A stretch of 64,000 bases of DNA from Gemmata sp051859125 (GTDB taxonomy: Bacteria > Planctomycetota > Planctomycetia > Gemmatales > Gemmataceae): positions 9,148 to 73,147 of the forward strand of contig NZ_JBHYGG010000135.1 in NCBI RefSeq assembly GCF_051859125.1, in the 5' to 3' direction. Positions 8,625 to 16,619 of the stretch are shown one piece after another. A model generated the notes under the pieces. That model made no database searches, was not told the DNA's origin, and was given only the letters and a program-made list of their open reading frames with translations. Both the position numbers and the translations under genes were made by a program. The first letter of the stretch is position 1, and every line of letters begins with the position of its first letter.

Positions 8625-9614
8625 ATGGCAGGGCCGATCAAGCTGAACCACCCGTGGCTCGTCGCGGTGTGGCCGGGGATGGGGCACGTCGCCCTCAACG
8701 CCGGCGTGTACCTCCTCGCCAAGCTCGGGATGACCGAGTTCGCCGAGTTCGAGGGCGGCGACACGTTCGACATCGAGGCCGTCGAGGTGAAGGGGGGCCT
8801 GGTGCAGCCCGGCCGCCGCCCGCGGAGCCGGTTCTTTCTGTGGACCGACCCGAACCGGCGGCACGACCTCCTCGTGTTCGTCGGCGAGGCCCAGCCCCCC
8901 GGCGGGAAGTACACGTTCTGCCGCCGGCTCGTCGGGTTCGCGCGGGAGCACGGGGTCGAGCGGGTGTTCACGTTCGCCGCGATGGCGACCCGGATGCGGC
9001 CCGAGGCCGAGTCCCGCGTGTTTGGGGCGGCCACCGACCGGCCCAACCTGGACGAGCTCAGGCGGCTCGAACTCGACATCCTCGAGGACGGGAACATCGG
9101 CGGGCTCAACGGCGTCCTCCTGAGCGCCGCGGCTGAGGTTGGGCTGCACGGCGCGTGCTTCCTCGGCGAGATGCCGCACATCTTCGCCCAGTTCCCGTTC
9201 CCGAAGGCGTCGCACGCGATCCTCGAGGCGTTCACCACGCTCACGGGCATCGACTTCGACCTGGACGAACTGGCCGAGCAGGCGAAGCTCTGGGACGAGC
9301 AACTGGGCGGGGTGCTGGCCCAGATCGAGGAGCAGGCCCGCGGCCAGCAGTCCGATGACGACGACGACGACGAGGACGAGGACGGCGACGAGGAGGGCGA
9401 CGACGACGACGACGACGAGGGGGGCGAAGAGGCCGCGGCCGAGCCGGAGCCGCCCAAGCGCCGCTCGACCGCCCGGAAGCGGATCGAGGAGCTGTTCGAG
9501 GAGGCGACCCGCGACCGCTCGAAGGCGTTCGAGCTGAAGCAGGAGCTGGACCGCCTCAGCGTGTTCAAGGAGTACGAGGACCGGTTCCTGGACCTGTTCA
9601 AGAAGGCCGAGTAG
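8625..9614 (+). CDS. PAC2-family protein with acidic tract
   Basis: The protein has 329 residues from ATG 8625; in-frame GTG codons at 8610 and 8616 are possible alternatives. Residues 1-230 match the PAC2 (proteasome assembly chaperone 2-like) fold, with KLNHPWLVAVWPGMGHVAL at the start and GLNGVLLSAAAEVGLHGACFLGEMPH in the middle. Residues about 243-271 are a nearly pure Asp/Glu tract. After it come a basic stretch KRRSTARKR and a charged helical tail ending in RFLDLFKKAE. In archaea and actinobacteria PAC2 proteins are linked to proteasome biology or are ATP-grasp partners, but their bacterial function is unsettled. No proteasome gene is nearby. Confidence 0.8.
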   Translation: MAGPIKLNHPWLVAVWPGMGHVALNAGVYLLAKLGMTEFAEFEGGDTFDIEAVEVKGGLVQPGRRPRSRFFLWTDPNRRHDLLVFVGEAQPPGGKYTFCRRLVGFAREHGVERVFTFAAMATRMRPEAESRVFGAATDRPNLDELRRLELDILEDGNIGGLNGVLLSAAAEVGLHGACFLGEMPHIFAQFPFPKASHAILEAFTTLTGIDFDLDELAEQAKLWDEQLGGVLAQIEEQARGQQSDDDDDDEDEDGDEEGDDDDDDEGGEEAAAEPEPPKRRSTARKRIEELFEEATRDRSKAFELKQELDRLSVFKEYEDRFLDLFKKAE

Positions 9615-9756
9615 CGACGGCGGCCCCGTGACCGCCGGTCGGGCTTCGGTTCCCGAGCACCCGCGGGCCCGGCCGAGGAGCGGGTCGCCGCGGGCGGCGG
9701 GCGGCGGGCCGCGGGCGCCGGCCCCGCGGCCCGAACGACCGGGCGCGCCCCGCGGG

Positions 9757-10164
9757 TCACGCGGGGACGCTGACCATCCACGACACGCCGAACTTGTCGG
9801 CGACGACGCCGAAGCACGGCGACCAGAACGTGGGGCCGAGCGGCATGTGGACCTGCCCGCCGGCGGCCAGCGCCGCGAACGCCTTCTCGGCGGCCGCCGT
9901 GGTCGCCGGGCTGAGCGCCAGCGACACGCCCTGGAAGTTCGGTGCGCCCCGGCACTCGCAGTCCGACGCCATCACCGTCGACTCGCCGATCTTCAGCGCC
10001 GAGTGCATCACCTTGTTCTCGGTCCCCGCGGGCATCCCCGGGCACGGCTCGGGGCTCTCGCCGAACCGCATCAGCGCGGTGACCTCGGCCCCGAGCGCCT
10101 CGCGGTAGAACGTCAGCGCTTCCTCGCACCGGCCGTTGAAGTTCAGGTACGGTTGCACGTGCAT
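9757..10164 (-). CDS. VOC-superfamily PhnB-like protein
   Basis: The protein has 135 residues from ATG 10164. It opens with the typical MHVQPYLNFNGRCEEALTFY and contains FWSPCFGVVADKFGVSWMV at the end, the hallmark of PhnB/3-demethylubiquinone-like members of the glyoxalase/VOC fold. Such proteins dimerise and usually bind a metal or small hydrophobic ligand; the substrate is not known for this subfamily. An AAAGGG stretch lies just upstream as a possible ribosome site. It is 62 bp downstream of a YCII-domain gene on the same strand. This pairing recurs in many bacteria, often near ECF sigma factors, but no sigma gene is adjacent here. Confidence 0.85.
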   Translation of the reverse strand: MHVQPYLNFNGRCEEALTFYREALGAEVTALMRFGESPEPCPGMPAGTENKVMHSALKIGESTVMASDCECRGAPNFQGVSLALSPATTAAAEKAFAALAAGGQVHMPLGPTFWSPCFGVVADKFGVSWMVSVPA

Positions 10165-10226
10165 GACAGACCCTTTCGGTTTCGGTTGTTTCAGGAACGG
10201 TTCAGCAGCGGGCGCCGGGCGGCCCG

Positions 10227-10661
10227 CTACGCGCCGGTCTTCTGCCGCTCGACCTCGGCCCGGAGGCGCTCTTCTTGTTCGCGGAGTTCGGGGGTGAACT
10301 CGGTCCCGAAGTCGCTCGCCTCGAACACCGGGCGGATCTCGACGTCGCAGTCCTCGAGGTGCGGGTTCGGGCACCGCCGGAGCCACTCGACCGCCTCGTC
10401 CATCGACCGCACCTGCCACAGCCAGAACCCGGCGACGAGTTCCTTGGTCTCTGCGAACGGGCCGTCGGTGACGGTGCGGCCGGGGCCCGCGAACCGCACC
10501 CGCTTTGCCTTCGAACTGGGGTGCAGGCCCTCGCCGGCGAGCATGACCCCGGCCTTGACGAGTTCCTCGTTGTACGCGCCCATCGCGGCCATCAGCTTCT
10601 CGTCGGGCATGACGCCGGCCTCGGAGTCCTTCGTCGCCTTGATGAGTACCATCACTCGCAT
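10227..10661 (-). CDS. YCII-related (DGPF-domain) protein
   Basis: The protein has 144 residues from ATG 10661. It contains the DGPF signature (GRTVTDGPFAETKELVAGFWLWQV) and the start MRVMVLIKATKDSEAG of the YCII-related family, a dimeric alpha-beta ferredoxin-like fold. The family includes chlorinating-enzyme accessory and dehalogenase-like members, but most, including this subgroup, have no proven activity. The C-terminus is a charged helix (ELREQEERLRAEVERQ). It is the first gene of a two-gene unit with the PhnB-like protein. Confidence 0.85.
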   Translation of the reverse strand: MRVMVLIKATKDSEAGVMPDEKLMAAMGAYNEELVKAGVMLAGEGLHPSSKAKRVRFAGPGRTVTDGPFAETKELVAGFWLWQVRSMDEAVEWLRRCPNPHLEDCDVEIRPVFEASDFGTEFTPELREQEERLRAEVERQKTGA

Positions 10662-10817
10662 TGCCGTCTCGCGTCGGTTCGGGGTTCGGGGCCGGCCACC
10701 CGGCTCTCACAGGTACGTCGAGCGGCGCGTGCGGGAATCGACACGCCGCGCGAGATTTTTGACGGGATTCCGGGAAGTGTCGATGCCAGTGGCAGTTACG
10801 CGATGCGTCCGGGGCGG

Positions 10818-12185
10818 TCACCGCACGACGCGGCAGGCGGGCAGCGCCTTGGCCAGTTCCGCGGCCCCGGCGTCGGTCACCTGTGTACCGGTGAGGTCGA
10901 GCGCGGTCAGCGCCGTGAGCTTCGCCAACTCCTTAACGCCCGCGTCGGTCGCCCCGGTGTTCCACAGGTTCAGGCTCGTCAGCCCTTTCAACGCGGCGAG
11001 GTCCTTGAGACCCGCGTCGGTCACCTTCGTTCCGAACAGCGAGAGCGACTTGAGCCCCTTGAGGCCGGCGAGCCCCTTGAGCCCCGCGTCGGTCACCTTC
11101 GTGCCGCTCAGGTCGAGGTGGACCAACCCGCTGAACCCCGCGAGCCCCTTCACGCCGGCGTCGGTCACCTTGGTGCCGCCGAGGTTCAGCGTGGTCAGTT
11201 CCTTCGACGGCACGAGCGCCCTCAGCCCGGCGTCACCGGTGCCGGTGTCGGTGAGGTCGAGGGCCGCGAGCTTCTTGAACGCCGCGAGTTCCCGCAGCCC
11301 CGCGTCGGTCACCTTCGCCCGCATCAGCTTGAGGCTCGTGAGCCCGGCGAGGGGCGCGAGGTTCCGCAGGCCGGCGTCGCCGACGGCCGTGTCGCTCAGG
11401 TCGAGCGCCGCCAGCGCCTTGAACCGCGTGAGCGACTTCGCCCCGGCGTCGGTGACCTTCGTGAAGCCGAGGTTGAGCGACGCGAGGCCCGCGAGCGGGG
11501 GCAGGTCGGCGAGGCCGGCGTCGGTGACGGGGAGGTTCGCGACGTCGAGGCCCTTCAACTCCGGGAACGCGGCGAGTTCCTTGAGCCCCGGGCCGGTCAC
11601 CTGCGTGCCGCTGAGCGAGAGGCTGGTCAGCCCCTTGAGCGGGGCGAGCCGCTTGAGGCCGGCGTCGGTCACGGCGAGGTTGCCGAGGTGCAGCGAGGTG
11701 AGGGCCGGGTACCTCGCGATGTCGGCCAGCCCCGCCTCCGTAACCTTGGTGTTCGACACGTCGAGGTGCGCGAGCCGCTTGAGCAGCACGAGGTACTTGA
11801 GGGTGGCGTCGGTGACCTCGGTGCCGGCGACGGACAGGCTCGTGAGCGCGCGGAGCCGGGTGACCACCTTGAGCCCGTCGTCGGTGATCTCGGTGCGAGA
11901 GGCGTCGAGCGAGGTGAGGTCCGCCAGCGGGGCGAGTTCGACGATCCCCGAGTTGGTGACCTTGGTGCGGGAGACGTCGAGGTGCGTCAGCGCCGCGAGC
12001 GAGGCGACGGCCCGCAGGTCCGCGTCCGACACCCGCGTCTGGTCGAGGTACACGCGGGCGACGGCCCCCGTGTCGTCGCGCTCGACGCGGCCGCCGATCT
12101 TCTGGATCGACTTGAGGACGGCGGCCTCGTCGGCGGCGGCCGTGGAGGCGCAGAGGAACGCGAGGCAGAGGAGGGCGGGGCGCAT
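10818..12185 (-). CDS. Exported leucine-rich-repeat protein, 17 repeats
   Basis: The protein has 455 residues from ATG 12185, which gives a clean signal peptide MRPALLCLAFLCASTAAADE. The upstream in-frame extension to 12248 is Pro/Arg rich and would spoil it. After a short N-terminal region come 17 consecutive repeats of 24 residues with the consensus LTSLDLSGTKVTDAGLKxLAxLKG. This is the TDAGL type of LRR that is greatly expanded in planctomycetes. It should form a curved solenoid in the periplasm or at the cell surface, serving binding rather than catalysis. It is divergent from the Cys-rich gene at 12366. Confidence 0.88.
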   Translation of the reverse strand: MRPALLCLAFLCASTAAADEAAVLKSIQKIGGRVERDDTGAVARVYLDQTRVSDADLRAVASLAALTHLDVSRTKVTNSGIVELAPLADLTSLDASRTEITDDGLKVVTRLRALTSLSVAGTEVTDATLKYLVLLKRLAHLDVSNTKVTEAGLADIARYPALTSLHLGNLAVTDAGLKRLAPLKGLTSLSLSGTQVTGPGLKELAAFPELKGLDVANLPVTDAGLADLPPLAGLASLNLGFTKVTDAGAKSLTRFKALAALDLSDTAVGDAGLRNLAPLAGLTSLKLMRAKVTDAGLRELAAFKKLAALDLTDTGTGDAGLRALVPSKELTTLNLGGTKVTDAGVKGLAGFSGLVHLDLSGTKVTDAGLKGLAGLKGLKSLSLFGTKVTDAGLKDLAALKGLTSLNLWNTGATDAGVKELAKLTALTALDLTGTQVTDAGAAELAKALPACRVVR

Positions 12186-12365
12186 TGCGAGTTGTCTCGG
12201 CGGGGGCGGGGGTTCGGGCAGCTTACGTCGCGGTCGCGGGCCGAGCAACCGGGCGGCCGGGCCGGATTCTCCGGTTTCGCGGGGATTTCACGGTCGGGTG
12301 TTGGCTCCCGTGTGTTAGCAGTGTACAACGGGTTAGCAGAACCGGTTGCCTCCCCGACACTCCCC

Positions 12366-13001
12366 ATGTGGTTCCTGCGACGAGTTCCGAGCCCTCCCAA
12401 GGGCCGCCACGTTCTGGCGGTGCTGCTCCTCGTTGCGCACGCGTTCGCCGCCACCGGCGCTCCGGTCCCCGTCCCGCACGCCGCCAACCCCCGCAAGTCG
12501 CAGTCGCCGTACCCGTGCCGCGACCACGCGTGCGGGTGCCTCACGGCCGAGCAGTGCTGGGCCGGCGACTGCTGCTGCTTCACTTTGGAGCAGAAGCTCG
12601 AATGGGCCGACGCCCGCGGCTTCGAGCCGCCCGCCTCGGCCCGCGCCGCGGCCGACGCGCGGAAGGCGACGCCCCCGAAGAAGCCGAAGCGCCCGTGCTG
12701 CCGCGGCGAGGACGAACCGTCGCTGCCGGTCGCCGCGTGCTCCGGCCCGACGTGCGATCGCGACGCGGCGTGCGCCGACGACAGCGACGACGCGCTGACG
12801 GTGCTGTGGGTCGCCGGGGTCCGCGCCCAGAAGTGCCGCGGGGACAACCCGGCCGGCCTGCTGAAGCTCGACCCGGCCGTCCCGCCCGCGGCCACCGGCG
12901 ACCGCCCGGTCGCGCCCGAGCCCGACGGGTTCGCACGCCCCGCATCCGTCCCGTTCGTACCCACCTCGCAACAGCCGCCGGCGCGTCCGCCGCGAAGCTG
13001 A
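12366..13001 (+). CDS. Cys-rich exported protein, unknown function
   Basis: The protein has 211 residues from ATG 12366. Residues about 15-30 (VLAVLLLVAHAFAATGAPVP) look like a signal peptide or a single membrane segment. The next region has dense Cys: CRDHACGCLTAEQCWAGDC followed by CC, then FTLEQKLEWADARGFEPP. A second group is PCCRGED, ACSGPTCDRDAAC. The last 60 residues are Pro-rich and low in complexity. The Cys spacing suggests metal binding or disulfides outside the cytoplasm. It is first in a run of four plus-strand genes ending with a cytochrome c-thioredoxin protein, which supports an envelope redox or metal context. I do not recognise a named family. Confidence 0.65.
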   Translation: MWFLRRVPSPPKGRHVLAVLLLVAHAFAATGAPVPVPHAANPRKSQSPYPCRDHACGCLTAEQCWAGDCCCFTLEQKLEWADARGFEPPASARAAADARKATPPKKPKRPCCRGEDEPSLPVAACSGPTCDRDAACADDSDDALTVLWVAGVRAQKCRGDNPAGLLKLDPAVPPAATGDRPVAPEPDGFARPASVPFVPTSQQPPARPPRS

Positions 13002-13137
13002 ATCCCCATCACGGTTCCCGAAGCCACGCACCCAACGGGTGAGCGCCGACGCGCACGCCCGCACCGATTCCATCACCCAGCTTGAGCCCGCGCCGGCGCG
13101 AGTCGCCGTGCGCCGCGGTTCGCTTCCGAGGTACACC

Positions 13138-14100
13138 ATGCTCCGCCGCAGCGCCTTTACGCTCATCGAACTCCTGGTGGTGATCGCGATCATCGCCGTC
13201 CTGATCGGGCTCCTGCTCCCCGCGGTCCAGAAGGTCCGCGAGGCCGCCGCCCGCCTCAAGTGCCAGAACAACCTCAAGCAACTCGGCGTGGCGCTGCACA
13301 ACCACGAGAGCGCGCTGCAGGTGTTCCCCCAGGGCCGGAACGCCTACCCGAAGGTCGTGTCGGCCCCGGCCCGGTTGCTCGCCTACGTCGAGCAGGCGAG
13401 CCTCCAGAGCCTGATCGACCCGGACGGGACACTCGCGGTCGGGACGCAGAACGATACGGCCGGGAAGAACCGCGTCGCGCTGCTCGGGTGCCCGAGCGAC
13501 CCGACGGGCGGTGTGGTCCCCGGGAGCGCGTACTTTGGCACCAACTACGTCGCGTGCAACGGCCTCGGCGTCTCGGTGGACGCGACCGGGGCGACGACGG
13601 CGCACCTGAAGATTGGCGAGGGGAACGGCGCGTTCGCCCAGACCCCGTGCCGCGTGGGCGACATCACCGACGGCCTCTCGAACACCGCGGCGTTCAGCGA
13701 GAGCCTCGTGGGCAACGGGGTGACCATCTCCGGCGTGCCGACCGACCCGCAGACCGCCAAACTCGCCGTGCTGGAGGTCGCCGGTGGCGGCGACCCGACC
13801 CCGGCGCTGTGCGACGCCGGGACCGGGACGTGGAACGCGCGCCGCAGCGAGCAGTGGATCAACGGGCACTACGGCAACACGCTGTACAACCACTACTACA
13901 CCCCGAACCAGGCCGGGAAGTGGGACTGCGGCAACGCCAGCCACAACAAGGGGCTGACGGCGGCCCGCAGCGCCCACACCGGCGGCGTCAACCTGCTGCT
14001 GTGCGACGGGAGCGCCAAGTTCGTCCGCGACGGCGTGGACGCGACGACGTGGCGCGGCCTGGCCACCCGGGCCGGCGGCGAAGTGCTCGGCGACTTCTGA
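13138..14100 (+). CDS. DUF1559 pseudopilin-like protein
   Basis: The protein has 320 residues from ATG 13138. It opens with a type IV pilin-like segment, FTLIELLVVIAIIAVLIGLL, with Glu at the +5 position expected for prepilin peptidase cleavage. The DUF1559 body follows, and the family-defining H-x9-DG motif is present at the C-terminus (HTGGVNLLLCDG). Such proteins are amplified to dozens of copies in planctomycetes, and their role in secretion or surface structures is unproven. It lies 136 bp after the Cys-rich gene and 44 bp before the sialidase-like gene, so co-transcription is plausible. Its first 43 residues from AFT to LKQ are identical to the copy at 28963-29880. Confidence 0.93.
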   Translation: MLRRSAFTLIELLVVIAIIAVLIGLLLPAVQKVREAAARLKCQNNLKQLGVALHNHESALQVFPQGRNAYPKVVSAPARLLAYVEQASLQSLIDPDGTLAVGTQNDTAGKNRVALLGCPSDPTGGVVPGSAYFGTNYVACNGLGVSVDATGATTAHLKIGEGNGAFAQTPCRVGDITDGLSNTAAFSESLVGNGVTISGVPTDPQTAKLAVLEVAGGGDPTPALCDAGTGTWNARRSEQWINGHYGNTLYNHYYTPNQAGKWDCGNASHNKGLTAARSAHTGGVNLLLCDGSAKFVRDGVDATTWRGLATRAGGEVLGDF

Positions 14101-14144
14101 GCTGCGGCGAGCCCGCACCACACACCCACACGCGGAGCGTCACC

Positions 14145-15575
14145 ATGAGTTCGTGCCAGTGCGGCGTCGGCTGGGTTAAGTTCACCGTCCTCGCGGCGCT
14201 CGTCGCCGGGGGCGCGGCCACCGGGTTGTACCTGTCCGGCGCGCTGCCGCCGTTCGATGAGCCGCAGACCGTCTGCCCCGCGGCCCCGCAAGGGTCGCCG
14301 TGCTGGGAGACCGACACCGCGGGTCCGCAGCACCGGTTCCCGCTGAGCCCGCTCGACGTCAAGGACACGATGGAGGCACCGGAGCTCGCCGTGAACTGCT
14401 GTGGGAAGGTGTTCCTCGCGTGGGCCAGCAAGACCGGCGAGGCCGAGCGCACCGTGTTCTTCACGAAGTCGGCCGACGGCACGGCCTTCGACGCGCCGCG
14501 GGCCGTCAGTAAGGCCGGTGTGTACAAGACCCCCGCGAAGGGGAAGATGGCCGGGCACGAGCGGCGCGCGACCCCGCACCTCGCCGCGATGGGCCAGGAA
14601 GTGCTCCTCGCGTGGGGCGACGCACTGCCCGACAACGCCGGGATGCGGTACGCCCTCGCGACCTCGACCGACACCGGCGCGACGTTCGGCGCCCCGCGGC
14701 CGGTCCACCGGGGCGAGAAGGCGAGTGCGGCGTTCACCTCGTTCGCCCGCGGGCTCGGCGGCGTCCTCGCGTGCGTGTGGCTCGACGGCCGCAACGGCTC
14801 GCAGCAGGTGTACGCCAGCGTGCAACCGGCCGACGCCGAGGCGTTCGGCCCCGAGGTGCTCGTCCACGCCGGCGAGCCGGGCAAGGGCGTGTGCCCGTGC
14901 TGCCCGACCGCGGCGACGTTCGCCAAGGACGGCACGCTGTACGTCGCGTTCCGCAACATCAACGACGGATTCCGCGACATTGCCGTCAGCCGCCTGCGGC
15001 CGGGGCAGACGACGTTCGAGGGGCCGTTCCCGGTCGTGGACAAGGCGTGGAAGTTCGAGGGGTGCCCGCACGACGGCCCGTCGCTCGCGGTCGTCGGCGA
15101 CACGCTGCACGTCGCGTGGATGGACGCCCGCACCGGCACGCAGCGGGCCTACTTTGCCAGCGCGAGCGTCGCCGACATGAAGTTCGCCGCCCGCGAGTTG
15201 AACGCGGGCGCGGCCGGCACGCAGGGGAACGCGAAGCTGTTCGCCGACGCGGCCGGCAACCTGCACGCGGTCTGGGAGCAGAGCACCGGCACCGAACCGG
15301 CCCCCGCTTCGACGGGCGGCCACCAGCACGCCGCACCCAGCACCGGGAGCGGGGCGGGCCGTGCGGTCCAGTACGCGGTGATGCCGAAGGGCCAGCCGGC
15401 GTTCGGCCCGGTGCGGGCGATTGCGCCCAAGGCCGGTGCGTTCCAGACGCGACCGAGCATCGCCGTTTCCCCGAACGGGGCCGTGTTCGTCGCGTGGAAC
15501 GAACTCGACACCGCGGGCAAGGCGGTGGTCGTTTCGCAACTCTCCACCGCCGCTGCGGAGGCGTGCCACAAGTGA
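14145..15575 (+). CDS. Exported sialidase/BNR-like beta-propeller protein
   Basis: The protein has 476 residues from ATG 14145. It has one N-terminal membrane or signal segment (VKFTVLAALVAGGAATGLYL), then a six-blade propeller-like chain with repeats resembling Asp-box/BNR strands: FTKSADGTAFDAPRAV, LATSTDTGATFGAPRPV and AWMDARTGTQRAYFAS. Extra Cys motifs (VNCCGK, VCPCCPTAATF) are unusual for sialidases and echo the neighbouring Cys-rich protein. The catalytic Arg triad of true sialidases cannot be confirmed, so enzymatic activity is doubtful. Its stop codon overlaps the GTG start proposed for the next gene (GTGA at 15572-15575), which suggests translational coupling. Confidence 0.78.
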   Translation: MSSCQCGVGWVKFTVLAALVAGGAATGLYLSGALPPFDEPQTVCPAAPQGSPCWETDTAGPQHRFPLSPLDVKDTMEAPELAVNCCGKVFLAWASKTGEAERTVFFTKSADGTAFDAPRAVSKAGVYKTPAKGKMAGHERRATPHLAAMGQEVLLAWGDALPDNAGMRYALATSTDTGATFGAPRPVHRGEKASAAFTSFARGLGGVLACVWLDGRNGSQQVYASVQPADAEAFGPEVLVHAGEPGKGVCPCCPTAATFAKDGTLYVAFRNINDGFRDIAVSRLRPGQTTFEGPFPVVDKAWKFEGCPHDGPSLAVVGDTLHVAWMDARTGTQRAYFASASVADMKFAARELNAGAAGTQGNAKLFADAAGNLHAVWEQSTGTEPAPASTGGHQHAAPSTGSGAGRAVQYAVMPKGQPAFGPVRAIAPKAGAFQTRPSIAVSPNGAVFVAWNELDTAGKAVVVSQLSTAAAEACHK

Positions 15576-16527
15576 CGCAGGCCCGCTTCGCGCTCCTGGC
15601 GGTGGTTGCGGCTGGCGGTGCCGTCGGCGTCGGCTGGGCCGCGGGGCAGGTGCGGCCCGGACCGCCGCCGCCCGCCCCGCCCGCGGCCGCCGCCGCGCAC
15701 CGGGGGGGGGGGGGCGGGGGTTAGGGGGCCGCCCGCCCCCCCCCCCCCCCCCACCGCCAGCGGCCGCCGCGTCGAACCGCGGGGAGGTGTTGTTCGGCGT
15801 GTACTGCGCCTCGTGCCACGGCCCCGAGGGCCGCGGCGACGGGCCGAGTTCTGCCGCACTCCGGCCCCCGCCACGCGACTTCGCCGCACGCCCGTGGCGG
15901 TTCGCGGTCACCCGCGAGTCGATCCGCAAGGTCACGCTCGACGGCATCCCCGGCACCGCGATGCCCGCGACACGCAACGCGCTCGCGCCGGCCGACGCCG
16001 ACGCGGTCGCCGAGTACGTCTTCAGCCTCGCCACGGCGCGACCCGCGGTCCCCTATGAGCCGACGGAGGAAGAAGCGATCCTCCGGGCGGCCGGGTTCAC
16101 GGACCTCCGCGGCACCGCCCCGCCGCACCTGGTCGTGGCCGACGCTGCGGGGAAGGAAGTCAAACTCTCCGACCTGAAGGGCCGCACGGTGCTCGTTCAC
16201 TTCTGGGCGACGACGTGCGTCCACTGCGTGAAGGAACTACCGCACCTGAAGGCGCTGGAGGCGCAACTCGCGGACCGCAAGCTCACCGTGCTGCACGTCT
16301 GTGCCGATGCCGACGAGTTGAAAAAAGCGCAGGCGCTGGCCGACAAGGTCGCGCCAGGGCTACGAATCTACGCCGACGCGACCGGGCTCGGTCCGCAGCG
16401 GTTCGAGGTGCAGGCGCTGCCGGCGGTGTGGCTTATCGCCCCCGACGGGAAGGCCGTGGGCCGCGCGACCGGGATGCGCGACTGGGCCGCGCCCGCGGTG
16501 CGAAAGGTGCTGGAGCGGGGGTGGTAG
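15572..16527 (+). CDS. Cytochrome c-thioredoxin (TlpA-like) protein, split by frameshift
   Basis: The signal peptide and linker (VTQARFALLAVVAAGGAVGVG, then Pro/Ala) are read from GTG 15572 in frame 2 and stop at 15724. The functional domains continue in frame 1 to 16527. The break lies in a G13/C17 homopolymer region (15702-15752). One extra base there, or two fewer, would join both parts into one protein of about 318 residues. Domain one is a c-type cytochrome with heme site CASCH (15805-15819) and a Met ligand probably in GTAMPA. Domain two is a TlpA/AhpC-like thioredoxin with redox motif CVHC (16216-16227). The protein would be periplasmic and transfer electrons or reduce disulfides. Sequencing error and a real frameshift cannot be told apart from the sequence alone. 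Confidence 0.75.
15702..15752. repeat. G13/C17 homopolymer tract with inverted symmetry
   Basis: G13 (15702-15714), C, G5, TTA, G5, then C17 (15736-15752). The G-runs separated by TTA could form a G-quadruplex, and the G and C tracts can pair as a hairpin. Such tracts are prone to slippage in the cell and in sequencing. It coincides with the frameshift in the cytochrome-thioredoxin gene. Confidence 0.9.
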
Positions 16528-16542
16528 ATCGGTGTGTCTGGT

Positions 16543-16602
16543 GGGGCAGGCATTCTTGCCTGCCTCCGAGGGCGACGGGAGGCAGGCAAGAATGCCTGCC
16601 CC
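16543..16602. repeat. Nested palindromic element, family A copy 1 (also possible terminator)
   Basis: Perfect 25-bp arms (16543-16567 and 16578-16602) with a 10-nt loop. Each arm is itself a near palindrome, GGCAGGCATTCTTGCCTGCC, so the element can fold as a cruciform or a clover of hairpins. It sits between two convergent genes, 16 bp after the stop at 16527 and 17 bp before the end of the minus-strand glycosyltransferase. A second copy with the same core is at 63869-63936. Confidence 0.9.
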
Positions 16603-16619
16603 CCGCTCGCCCAGGGCGC

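Noticed and set aside
10818..12185. Direct-repeat array (72-bp period) as a non-coding repeat
   Set aside because: The period is three times 24 codons and encodes an intact LRR solenoid.
10275..12365. Open frame running into the Cys-rich gene from upstream
   Set aside because: This part is antisense to the LRR gene and lacks its own signal; the Cys-rich protein begins well at ATG 12366.
12186..12365. RNA gene or riboswitch between divergent genes
   Set aside because: No clear stem set or conserved motif could be found by eye.
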